Assembly: GCA_902800365.1 (NCBI GenBank) | Contig: CADCEF010000031.1 | Span: 1-39,313 of the forward strand | DNA from: an uncultured Prevotella sp. | GTDB taxonomy: Bacteria; Bacteroidota; Bacteroidia; Bacteroidales; Bacteroidaceae | Direction: 5' to 3' | Length of the DNA: 39,313 nucleotides | Part shown: positions 34,210-39,313 of the stretch, in pieces | Numbering within the stretch: position 1 is the stretch's first letter | Layout of the letters: each line of letters starts with the position of its first letter | Program-made: the position numbers and the translations under genes | Notes under the pieces: generated by a model | The model's input: the letters and a program-made list of their open reading frames with translations, nothing else | Databases searched by the model: none | What the model was told of the DNA's origin: nothing

Positions 34210-34679
34210 GCGATATGTTCGACAAAGCTTTTCAGTTCCTGAAAGAGCACAAAGAAGTTGCTTTCGCCACAAGCGAGGGCAACTTTCCTAAGTTGCGCAT
34301 CTTCCAGATCATGAAACAAGAAGGGCATGTGCTCTACTTTGCCACTTCTGTCCAGAAGGCAGTCTATCGGGAGTTACGCCAGAATCCCAATGTTGAGATA
34401 TTGGCATACGCAGATAATATATCCGTCAGATGCTCAGGCATGGTGAACTTCAATGTCGAAGACGATGTGAAACGATGGATATACGACCACAATCCCGTGC
34501 TGCCCCGCCTTTATACAAGTTATGACCAGATGGAATACTTTTGCCTGCCAATAGCAGAGATGGACTATTACGATTTATCTCCGACACCGCCCGTATTTCA
34601 GCATTTCGACCTCATTGCAGGCGAAGTTTGCGATTCTGCGAGAGAATTGCCAAACATGTTTGAGCAATCCCGAGCGTAA
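34203..34679 (+). CDS. Pyridoxamine 5'-phosphate oxidase-family protein
   Basis: This 158-residue protein starts around DMFDKAFQFLKEHKEVAFAT with the split-barrel FMN-binding pattern: FPKLRIFQIMKQEGHVLYFA, TSVQKAVYRELRQNPNVEIL and RCSGMVNFN. Members use FMN or F420 for small redox reactions. The ATG at 34203 overlaps the cupin stop; a second ATG at 34215 is also possible. With the cupin and HxlR genes it forms a plausible electrophile- or quinone-responsive locus. It ends in PNMFEQSRA before a stretch with small imperfect hairpins (34680-34740) that may end transcription. Confidence 0.78.
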   Translation: MVSDMFDKAFQFLKEHKEVAFATSEGNFPKLRIFQIMKQEGHVLYFATSVQKAVYRELRQNPNVEILAYADNISVRCSGMVNFNVEDDVKRWIYDHNPVLPRLYTSYDQMEYFCLPIAEMDYYDLSPTPPVFQHFDLIAGEVCDSARELPNMFEQSRA

Positions 34680-34755
34680 GCAAACTCAACCGAAGGTCAA
34701 GTTGGACAAGGTTTCGTAGGCGAAAGATTCAAGAACAATTAATTATTTCATTTTC

Positions 34756-35169
34756 TTATTCGCCTATGATTGTCACTACCAACTCCCTGGAACCACCATA
34801 GTTTCTGTATTCACAGAAGTAGATACCCTGCCAGGTGCCGAGGTTTAAGCGACCATCGGTGATGGGGATAGTGATGCTGACACCGCTCAGTGTGGACTTT
34901 GCATGAGCTGGCATATCATCTGCCCCCTCCAGTGTATGCTCGTACTCAGGGCGATTCTCTGGAACCAATCGATTGAAGATGGTTTCCATATCTACACGAA
35001 CATCTGGATCGCAATTTTCGTTGATGCTCAGTCCGCAACTTGTGTGCTTCGTAAAGATATTCACGATGCCCGTCTTTGGCAGTTTCGGCATCTGACTAAC
35101 AATCTCGCTCGTTACCAAATGGAATCCACGACGCTTTGGATTCAGAGTTATTTCAATTTGCTGTACCAT
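34756..35169 (-). CDS. YjbQ-family (UPF0047) protein, thiamine-phosphate synthase-like
   Basis: This 137-residue protein has all YjbQ marks: VNIFTKHTSCGLSINENCDP, PENRPEYEHTLEGADDMPAH, AHAKSTLSGVSITIPITDGR and LNLGTWQGIYFCEYR. The His and Glu residues in these motifs form the metal site. Some members have weak thiamine-phosphate synthase activity, but the physiological role is open. The gene stands alone, with a -7 box 33 bp upstream. Confidence 0.9.
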   Translation of the reverse strand: MVQQIEITLNPKRRGFHLVTSEIVSQMPKLPKTGIVNIFTKHTSCGLSINENCDPDVRVDMETIFNRLVPENRPEYEHTLEGADDMPAHAKSTLSGVSITIPITDGRLNLGTWQGIYFCEYRNYGGSRELVVTIIGE

Positions 35170-35201
35170 ATCCTTATCTTAAAGTATTGTAAACTTGGGT
35201 G

Positions 35202-35209
35202 CAAAAATA
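35202..35209 (-). promoter_or_regulatory. -7 box of the YjbQ gene
   Basis: TATTTTTG on the minus strand lies 32 bp before the start at 35169. Confidence 0.5.
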
Positions 35210-35231
35210 CGAAAAAAACGAGGGAAATACG

Positions 35232-35239
35232 TATCTTTG
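35232..35239 (+). promoter_or_regulatory. -7 box of the GlsB-like copy 2 operon
   Basis: TATCTTTG lies 36 bp before the ATG at 35276, the same box and nearly the same distance as in copy 1. No strong -33 TTG is at the usual spacing, again as in copy 1. Confidence 0.5.
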
Positions 35240-35275
35240 CGATTAAATTATAAAAAAAAGAATCAAATAGAAGTT

Positions 35276-35539
35276 ATGTTAGAATACATTGCAGAATTTA
35301 CCGCTTGGCCGATACTCACGGGTATTTTCATCGGCTACATTGCCAACCGCATCATGAGCGGTGAGGGCAAAGGATGTTGCATGAACTTTGTCATCGGCAT
35401 AATTGGCAGTTATGTAGGAACATTCATCAGTCATCTGCTGAACATAGAACTATTTGGCAAAGGCTATCTCACCAACTTCGTATTCTGCGTTGTTGGTGCC
35501 GTTACATTTCTGTGGATTTGGAAGAAACTGTTTGATTGA
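35276..35539 (+). CDS. GlsB/YeaQ/YmgE-like small membrane protein, copy 2
   Basis: This 87-residue protein differs from copy 1 at 24138 by only five residues (for example LEYIAEF against LEHIADF and IGIIGSY against IGIVGSY). The three helices and glycine pattern are unchanged. The conserved nucleotide stretch continues past the stop codon through the next start codon (TTTGATTGAGTATGA), after which the downstream genes differ completely: an MBL hydrolase here, the 163-residue protein in copy 1. It heads a three-gene operon. Confidence 0.8.
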   Translation: MLEYIAEFTAWPILTGIFIGYIANRIMSGEGKGCCMNFVIGIIGSYVGTFISHLLNIELFGKGYLTNFVFCVVGAVTFLWIWKKLFD

Positions 35540-35541
35540 GT

Positions 35542-36336
35542 ATGAAGCTGACTGTATTATCAGATAATCGAAGTTGTGATAGTTGTCTATCCATAGAGCA
35601 TGGGTTATCAATCCTATTGCAGACGGAGCGATACAAGATCTTGCTTGATACAGGAGCGAGTGATGTGTTTTTCAGAAACGCAGAGCTGTTGGGCGAAGAT
35701 TTCAGCGATGTGGATTATGTTTTCATTTCCCACGGACATAGTGACCATGCAGGAGGCTTACGGTACTTATTGGAGCATAATCAAAAAGCCCAGGTTATTG
35801 TATCGCCCGATGCCATGAGTGGAAAATACTTTTCTAAACGAGGTAATCTGCATAGTATTACTACGGAGTGGCCAGACATAGACGAAGACAGACTCGTTTT
35901 GATAGATCATACCTGCGAGCTGACAGAAGGTCTCCATGTGATTGCCCATATCCCTCAGTCACATCCGATGCCCAAGGGAAATCAGAATCTCTATGTGCAG
36001 AATGCTAACGGAGATTATATCCACGACGATTTCCGCCATGAATTGGCCCTGTATGTTGATGGTCTGTTATTCACAGGCTGCGCTCATAGTGGATTGGAGA
36101 ATATTCTTTCAGCATGTCCTTGGCCCGTTTATACCGTTGTAGGTGGTTTCCACCTGCTCGACGGACAAGAGACGGATGAAGAAATAAAAGCCTTAGCTCA
36201 GAGGCTGAAAGCAAAATACCCTGACACACTATTCTATACCAGCCATTGTACTGGTGACAATGTGTTTGAGGCAATGAAGAACGTGATGGGCGAACAGCTG
36301 CAGCCTTTCAGTTGTGGATATACAAAAAAGCTATGA
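35542..36336 (+). CDS. MBL-fold metal-dependent hydrolase (COG1237-like)
   Basis: This 264-residue protein begins MKLTVLSDNRSCDSCLSIEH and then has ILLDTGASDVFFRNAELLG. FISHGHSDHAGGLRYLL holds the HxHxDH metal-binding site, and LLFTGCAHSGLENIL and GGFHLLDG supply further ligands. This pattern is that of the COG1237 group, related to the ribofuranosylaminobenzene 5'-phosphate synthase-like hydrolases. The start ATG at 35542 is 2 nt after the GlsB-like stop, and its TGA stop overlaps the next ATG (ATGA), so all three genes are coupled. Confidence 0.85.
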   Translation: MKLTVLSDNRSCDSCLSIEHGLSILLQTERYKILLDTGASDVFFRNAELLGEDFSDVDYVFISHGHSDHAGGLRYLLEHNQKAQVIVSPDAMSGKYFSKRGNLHSITTEWPDIDEDRLVLIDHTCELTEGLHVIAHIPQSHPMPKGNQNLYVQNANGDYIHDDFRHELALYVDGLLFTGCAHSGLENILSACPWPVYTVVGGFHLLDGQETDEEIKALAQRLKAKYPDTLFYTSHCTGDNVFEAMKNVMGEQLQPFSCGYTKKL

Positions 36337-36917
36337 AAGAAATGTTGTTATATTATATAGTAGGTGTAAACATACTGGCATTCCTTGTCTATGGCATTGA
36401 CAAGTGGCGAGCCAAGAAAGGCAAGTGGCGCATATCAGAAGCCACATTGCTATTGTTGGCCGTTATCGGAGGTAGCATCGGCGCATGGCTTGGCATGAAA
36501 GTATGGCATCATAAGACAATGCATAAGAAGTTTAAGTACGGAGTTCCTGCAGTTCTCATTATCCAAATCATACTAATTGGTTATTGTAATTTCACGCCTA
36601 ATGTTTCACCGTCATCAGATGTGCAAATGGAAGATACACTGAGAACGATTACGGCAGAAATGGCTTTCGAGGGCGTGAACAACTATTGCCATAAGGAGTA
36701 TGACTGGAGCGTAGCAAAGGATAATCCCGACATTATGTATCTGCAGATGGGCGAAGAGACGGATTCTACGTATCAAGTAGTATATCGAAGCTATACAGGA
36801 GCTTTTGTGCATTTCTATATAGATAAAACAAATGGCACAACAAAAATGGTTGAGAAAGTGCCATCTCTTAATGTCGAAGAAGATGCTGGCACCATCAACT
36901 TATTTGATTACTTGTAG
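36333..36917 (+). CDS. DUF1294 membrane protein with a different C-terminal domain
   Basis: This is a 194-residue protein. Residues 1-85 are DUF1294 (LLYYIVGVNILAFLVYGIDK, KGKWRISEATLLLLAVIGGS, WHHKTMHKKFKYGVPAVLII), close to the protein at 24960. After a short linker, residues 100-194 form a soluble domain (VNNYCHKEYDWSVAKDNPDI, MYLQMGEETDSTYQVVYRSY, GAFVHFYIDKTNGTTKMVEK) unrelated to the I9-like one of the paralogue. I do not recognise this domain. The start at 36333 forms an ATGA overlap with the hydrolase stop. It converges on the phosphatase gene with a 10-bp overlap. Confidence 0.75.
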   Translation: MKEMLLYYIVGVNILAFLVYGIDKWRAKKGKWRISEATLLLLAVIGGSIGAWLGMKVWHHKTMHKKFKYGVPAVLIIQIILIGYCNFTPNVSPSSDVQMEDTLRTITAEMAFEGVNNYCHKEYDWSVAKDNPDIMYLQMGEETDSTYQVVYRSYTGAFVHFYIDKTNGTTKMVEKVPSLNVEEDAGTINLFDYL

Positions 36918-37609
36918 TGTTTTATTGCTGTTTCAATCAACTTTTTGTCGGCCATGAAGGAGTTATAGCCAATTGTAACTAAGTCCCAGTTTCCGGTAAG
37001 AATTGCAACACCTATGCACTTTTTGATTGTTGGCCAGAAAGCATTTCGGTTGGTTCGCATATAATCACGGATAATTTCTTCATCGCTTACTCCATACGAC
37101 TTTAGTAGGGCCATACTCGCAATACCAGTTCTGTCCTTTCCCGCTGTACAATGAAAGAGCGTACAAATACCCTTCTCGGCATTTTCTCTCAGGGTAGCCA
37201 CCACCTTATCCAGCTGTGCACGGCTGTAGTCATCAGTAACAACATCGATATAAAGAGCCTCAAAGTCGGGAACCATTTCTTTCAGTTTCTCGGGATGTTT
37301 ACGCAGATTGCGAATGATGGTCATCGGATCAGAACCCGTCTCATGTGTTATGCCAACAGCAGCATCCTGCAATAGAGGAATCTGCAGATATTTAACATTT
37401 TCAGGCAAAGGATCCTGGAACTCTGCCGACTCAACAGGCGTACGAAGGTCAATCACACAACCAATATGATGTTTTTTGCAGAATTCTGAGCATTCCTCTT
37501 TGGTAAAGATGCTGAGTTTTCCGCTACGCAGAAACACGCCATGAGGGATAACACCTCCAGCAAAAGGTATTCCACCAAGGTCTCGTAGGTTCAACTCAAA
37601 ACGTTTCAT
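36908..37609 (-). CDS. Tyrosine-protein phosphatase (Y_phosphatase3-like)
   Basis: This 233-residue protein opens with FELNLRDLGGIPFAGGVIPH and GVFLRSGKLS, and then CVIDLRTPVESAEF. The P-loop HCTAGKDRTG has Cys154 and Arg160 as catalytic residues, followed by SYGVSDEEIIRDYMRTN. This is the protein-tyrosine phosphatase type found in many bacteria, acting on phosphotyrosine or phosphoinositides. It has no signal peptide. Its start overlaps the stop of the upstream PNPOx-like gene (ATGA), so the two are co-expressed. Confidence 0.9.
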   Translation of the reverse strand: MKRFELNLRDLGGIPFAGGVIPHGVFLRSGKLSIFTKEECSEFCKKHHIGCVIDLRTPVESAEFQDPLPENVKYLQIPLLQDAAVGITHETGSDPMTIIRNLRKHPEKLKEMVPDFEALYIDVVTDDYSRAQLDKVVATLRENAEKGICTLFHCTAGKDRTGIASMALLKSYGVSDEEIIRDYMRTNRNAFWPTIKKCIGVAILTGNWDLVTIGYNSFMADKKLIETAIKHYK

Positions 37610-38121
37610 TCCATTCTTCCATATTTGAGTTCCTCTCCCTCTTTATCATACAGCTTGCGTTTTCCAACGGGAGCTTCTGTCAATGTTATGCGTACCACGG
37701 CTGTACGTTCTAGGCTGCGGGCAATGGCATCATCAAAAGCATCCATGTGGTGAGGAAGGAATCGCAGGCAGATGGCTCGCAGACCAGCAATTTTCTCTTC
37801 GCGGTCAGTCACTATCTCTGCTTTCCCAACTGCTGTTGCTGACTTAAATTGTAGCGTAAAACTCCCATCCTTCGGACCAACAGTAGGGGCACATTTTGTA
37901 ACAGCCGACAGGAATACCGTCGGGTTATGTGCTATGCAGTCCAATTTGTCGCCCTCCAAGGCACAATGGAAATAAAACGTTTTATCATCAGTACGTGCCA
38001 ACGAAAGGGGTAATCCGTATGGACTCCCATCAGGACGCGTCATGCTTACTGTAATGTATGGAGCCTTATCAAATACCTCTAATGCGAATGTGGCATCCAT
38101 CTGACGACTAGCTTTTCTCAT
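37606..38121 (-). CDS. NimA-like pyridoxamine 5'-phosphate oxidase-family protein
   Basis: This 171-residue FMN-binding split-barrel protein begins MRKASRQMDATFALEVFDKA and then PYITVSMTRPDGSPYGLPLS. FYFHCALEGDKLDCIAHNPT is the NimA-type signature. Some homologues reduce 5-nitroimidazole drugs to inactive amines, but most have unknown substrates, so resistance should not be assumed. I chose the ATG at 38121 because the -7 box at 38141-38148 rules out longer forms. It is first in a two-gene operon with the tyrosine phosphatase. Confidence 0.82.
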   Translation of the reverse strand: MRKASRQMDATFALEVFDKAPYITVSMTRPDGSPYGLPLSLARTDDKTFYFHCALEGDKLDCIAHNPTVFLSAVTKCAPTVGPKDGSFTLQFKSATAVGKAEIVTDREEKIAGLRAICLRFLPHHMDAFDDAIARSLERTAVVRITLTEAPVGKRKLYDKEGEELKYGRME

Positions 38122-38140
38122 AAACTTTATAATTTCATCG

Positions 38141-38148
38141 CAAAGGTA
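38141..38148 (-). promoter_or_regulatory. -7 box of the NimA-like gene
   Basis: TACCTTTG on the minus strand lies 19 bp before the ATG at 38121; transcription should start near 38137. Confidence 0.55.
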
Positions 38149-38170
38149 CATATTTCTCAACGGTTTTTTG

Positions 38171-38178
38171 TACTTTTG
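38171..38178 (+). promoter_or_regulatory. -7 box of the thioesterase gene
   Basis: TACTTTTG lies 29 bp before the ATG at 38208. It is back-to-back with the promoter of the NimA-like gene. Confidence 0.55.
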
Positions 38179-38207
38179 CACGCAAGATTATAATAGTTTA
38201 AGACGAA

Positions 38208-38579
38208 ATGATAGAAATTGGATTGAAAAATACTAGCGAGTTGACAGTTACTGATGCTGTTACCGCTATAAAAATGGGGTCGGGCGACATGCCTGTTCTG
38301 GCCACACCAGCCATGATGGCCTTGATGGAGAATGCAGCTATGCTCGCTGTAGCAAATGAACTGCCAGAGGGTTGTACTACTGTTGGTGGTCATATCGAAT
38401 CATCACATCTAAAACCCTCGAAGATTGGCGACAAGGTATCAGCAACAGCCGAGGTTACCAAGGTTGATGGTAAGAAGATCGAGTTCAAAGTGTCAGCCTA
38501 TTCTGGCGATGCATTACTTGGCGAGGGCACACACCTTAGATTCGTTGTTGATAGAGAACGTTTCATGTCAAAACTTTGA
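38208..38579 (+). CDS. Hotdog thioesterase (FlK-like)
   Basis: This 123-residue protein reads MIEIGLKNTSELTVTDAVTA, then PVLATPAMMALMENAAMLAV and TVGGHIESSHLKPSKIGDKV. That order, with Thr, Glu and His positions, is that of the fluoroacetyl-CoA-thioesterase-like hotdog family. The natural substrate in gut bacteria is unknown; a housekeeping acyl-CoA hydrolase is likely. It is a single gene. Confidence 0.85.
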   Translation: MIEIGLKNTSELTVTDAVTAIKMGSGDMPVLATPAMMALMENAAMLAVANELPEGCTTVGGHIESSHLKPSKIGDKVSATAEVTKVDGKKIEFKVSAYSGDALLGEGTHLRFVVDRERFMSKL

Positions 38580-38609
38580 TATGCGAGAAGTCGTACATTT
38601 TCCATATCT

Positions 38610-38903
38610 TTATGTCCAAAACTCTTTCTCGCCTGTCTCTTCCATCTCGCCTTGGCACTTTGGGCAAGTGTGCTTATCCCAAACCCTGATGTTATCGCTG
38701 CCACATTGCAAACACAATCGGCCCACCTCGCTTCTGTACGATGGAGCCACATCGGCAATTATGCCACCAACAACAATGTTCTGGATGGTTTGGCAGTCAG
38801 GGCATGTCACGGCCGTAATCTCCTGCCTGAAGAGCCCGCGCCCCTCGTACACCTCAGCCTCATAGCCGCACTGCTTACAGCGATATTTCAGTTTCCAAGC
38901 CAT
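38610..38903 (-). CDS. Double zinc-ribbon protein
   Basis: In this 97-residue protein four CxxC pairs (CKQC, CPDC, CLQC, CPKC) form two zinc ribbons, with the opening MAWKLKYRCKQCGYEAEVYE. It may bind nucleic acid or another protein, or be a small zinc-loaded adaptor; nothing more specific can be said. The start at 38903 is preferred because the ATG-like start at 38927 lies in the -7 box (38925-38932). Confidence 0.75.
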   Translation of the reverse strand: MAWKLKYRCKQCGYEAEVYEGRGLFRQEITAVTCPDCQTIQNIVVGGIIADVAPSYRSEVGRLCLQCGSDNIRVWDKHTCPKCQGEMEETGEKEFWT

Positions 38904-38924
38904 CTGGTAATCCAAATTCCATCG

Positions 38925-38932
38925 CAAAGATA
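38925..38932 (-). promoter_or_regulatory. -7 box of the zinc-ribbon gene
   Basis: TATCTTTG on the minus strand sits 21 bp before the chosen start and overlaps the longer candidate start, deciding between them. Confidence 0.55.
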
Positions 38933-38950
38933 CACAATAAAAACGTAGAA

Positions 38951-39002
38951 ATACGATATTTTACAAAAAAACAACACTTCAGAATGCGATATTTTACAAA
39001 AA
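38951..39002. repeat. Two direct copies of CGATATTTTACAAAAA
   Basis: The 16-base sequence is present at about 38954-38969 and again at 38987-39002, 33 bp apart, next to the amidase terminator. It could be a pair of binding sites or a small tandem duplication. Confidence 0.45.
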
Positions 39003-39036
39003 CCCCGCACTGTCGGGGTGTGGACAATGCGGGGGC
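38998..39036 (-). terminator. Terminator of the amidase gene
   Basis: In the minus-strand transcript CCCCGCA (39034-39028) pairs with TGCGGGG (39009-39003), followed by TTTTT (39002-38998). Confidence 0.8.
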
Positions 39037-39054
39037 GGTGGGAGAAAATTGCTC

Positions 39055-39313
39055 TTACGGCTGGAGATCAGCGTACTCGGAACTTGCGGTGAAGCAGGGG
39101 CAATCCTTCATCGGATCCAGGTCATGATGCCCTACAATCACCGCTTTAGGATAATCCCTATGTAGCCTCTCAAGTAGTTTTCTCATGGCAGCCTTCTGCT
39201 CGTCAGTACGAGTATCGGCTGGTTGACCACGGGCGTCGAGTCCGCCCTCATAGCATACTCCTATGGAGTACTTGTTGTGGTTCAAGCAGTGTGCGCCTAC
39301 CATCCATTCTGGT
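39055..39313 (-). CDS. N-acetylmuramoyl-L-alanine amidase, partial
   Basis: This is the C-terminal 85 residues of an Amidase_2 (T7-lysozyme-like) protein, open to the window edge; the N-terminus is outside. Visible motifs are PEWMVGAHCLNHNKYSIGVC, VCYEGGLDARGQPADTRTDE and VIVGHHDLDPMKDCPCF, where His and Cys are zinc ligands. It cuts the bond between muramic acid and L-alanine in peptidoglycan. In Bacteroidota such short amidases usually follow an HU-family gene and a smalltalk gene, as cell-wall genes of mobile or phage-like origin. Those partners would lie beyond the window edge. Confidence 0.88.
   Translation of the reverse strand, partial: PEWMVGAHCLNHNKYSIGVCYEGGLDARGQPADTRTDEQKAAMRKLLERLHRDYPKAVIVGHHDLDPMKDCPCFTASSEYADLQP

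Noticed and set aside
24138-35539. Inverted GlsB-like copies as ends of a composite transposon
   Set aside because: The repeats are functional genes with no transposase or terminal inverted repeats, and the 11 kb between them has ordinary operons.
37606-38121. Nitroimidazole-resistance gene (nim)
   Set aside because: Only general NimA-like family features are visible. Most family members are not resistance proteins, so no resistance call is made.
21530-38600. Whole accessory region as one integrated element mobilised by the recombinase
   Set aside because: It includes likely core genes (dcuB, yjbQ, SpoIIE phosphatase), no conjugation or phage genes, and no matching direct repeats that could be att sites.

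Overview
The window looks like chromosomal DNA of a Bacteroidales bacterium, most likely Prevotella or a close relative. The evidence is the recurring promoter signature (a TTTG or TTG box about 20 bp upstream of TAnnTTTG, found before more than twenty genes), the lack of Shine-Dalgarno sites, a smalltalk peptide gene, an OprP-type porin, an Ala/Glu-rich extension on ribosomal protein S16, DUF1294 and DUF4112 proteins, and a Bacteroidota-style integrase. No rRNA, tRNA, CRISPR array or complete insertion sequence was seen.

Layout. 1-1.2 kb: a mosaic of short palindromes with a smalltalk peptide gene, an M15-type peptidase carrying an in-frame palindromic insert, and a tiny unlisted gene for a double-glycine-leader peptide. 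1.2-9.6 kb: secreted and envelope proteins, namely an S41 protease, a beta-propeller lipoprotein with a CxxCH motif paired with a large membrane protein, a secreted GH2 beta-galactosidase and a small secreted protein. 9.5-15.9 kb: surface-glycan genes (four glycosyltransferases and a Wzx-like flippase) interrupted by rpsP. 15.9-21.5 kb: porin, RlmD and pyruvate phosphate dikinase. 21.6-23.2 kb: an orphan tyrosine recombinase preceded by a phased TTTACAA repeat array.

23.2-38.6 kb is an accessory patchwork of small enzymes in short operons: WbuC-type cupin, GlsB-like membrane proteins, DUF1294 fusions, hexapeptide acetyltransferases, hotdog thioesterases, a NifX-like protein, two metallo-beta-lactamase-fold hydrolases, DcuB, DUF4112, a SpoIIE phosphatase, an HxlR regulator, cupin, two PNPOx-like proteins, YjbQ and a tyrosine phosphatase. 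Several are present twice (GlsB-like inverted; acetyltransferase direct, the second copy frameshifted; DUF1294 inverted with different C-terminal domains). A 40-bp gene-tail sequence recurs at three gene junctions. The window ends in an N-acetylmuramoyl-L-alanine amidase cut by the edge.

Most notable is the intergenic region at 33.33-33.75 kb. The divergent HxlR and cupin genes each have a perfect promoter followed by the same structured leader. Its invariant blocks are separated by stems whose sequences differ but which still pair, as expected of a structured RNA. An ATG in a conserved hairpin loop serves as the HxlR start codon in one copy and opens a 19-residue upstream ORF in the other. 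A partial third copy lies at the left end of the window. All functional assignments come from reading motifs; no database search was run.
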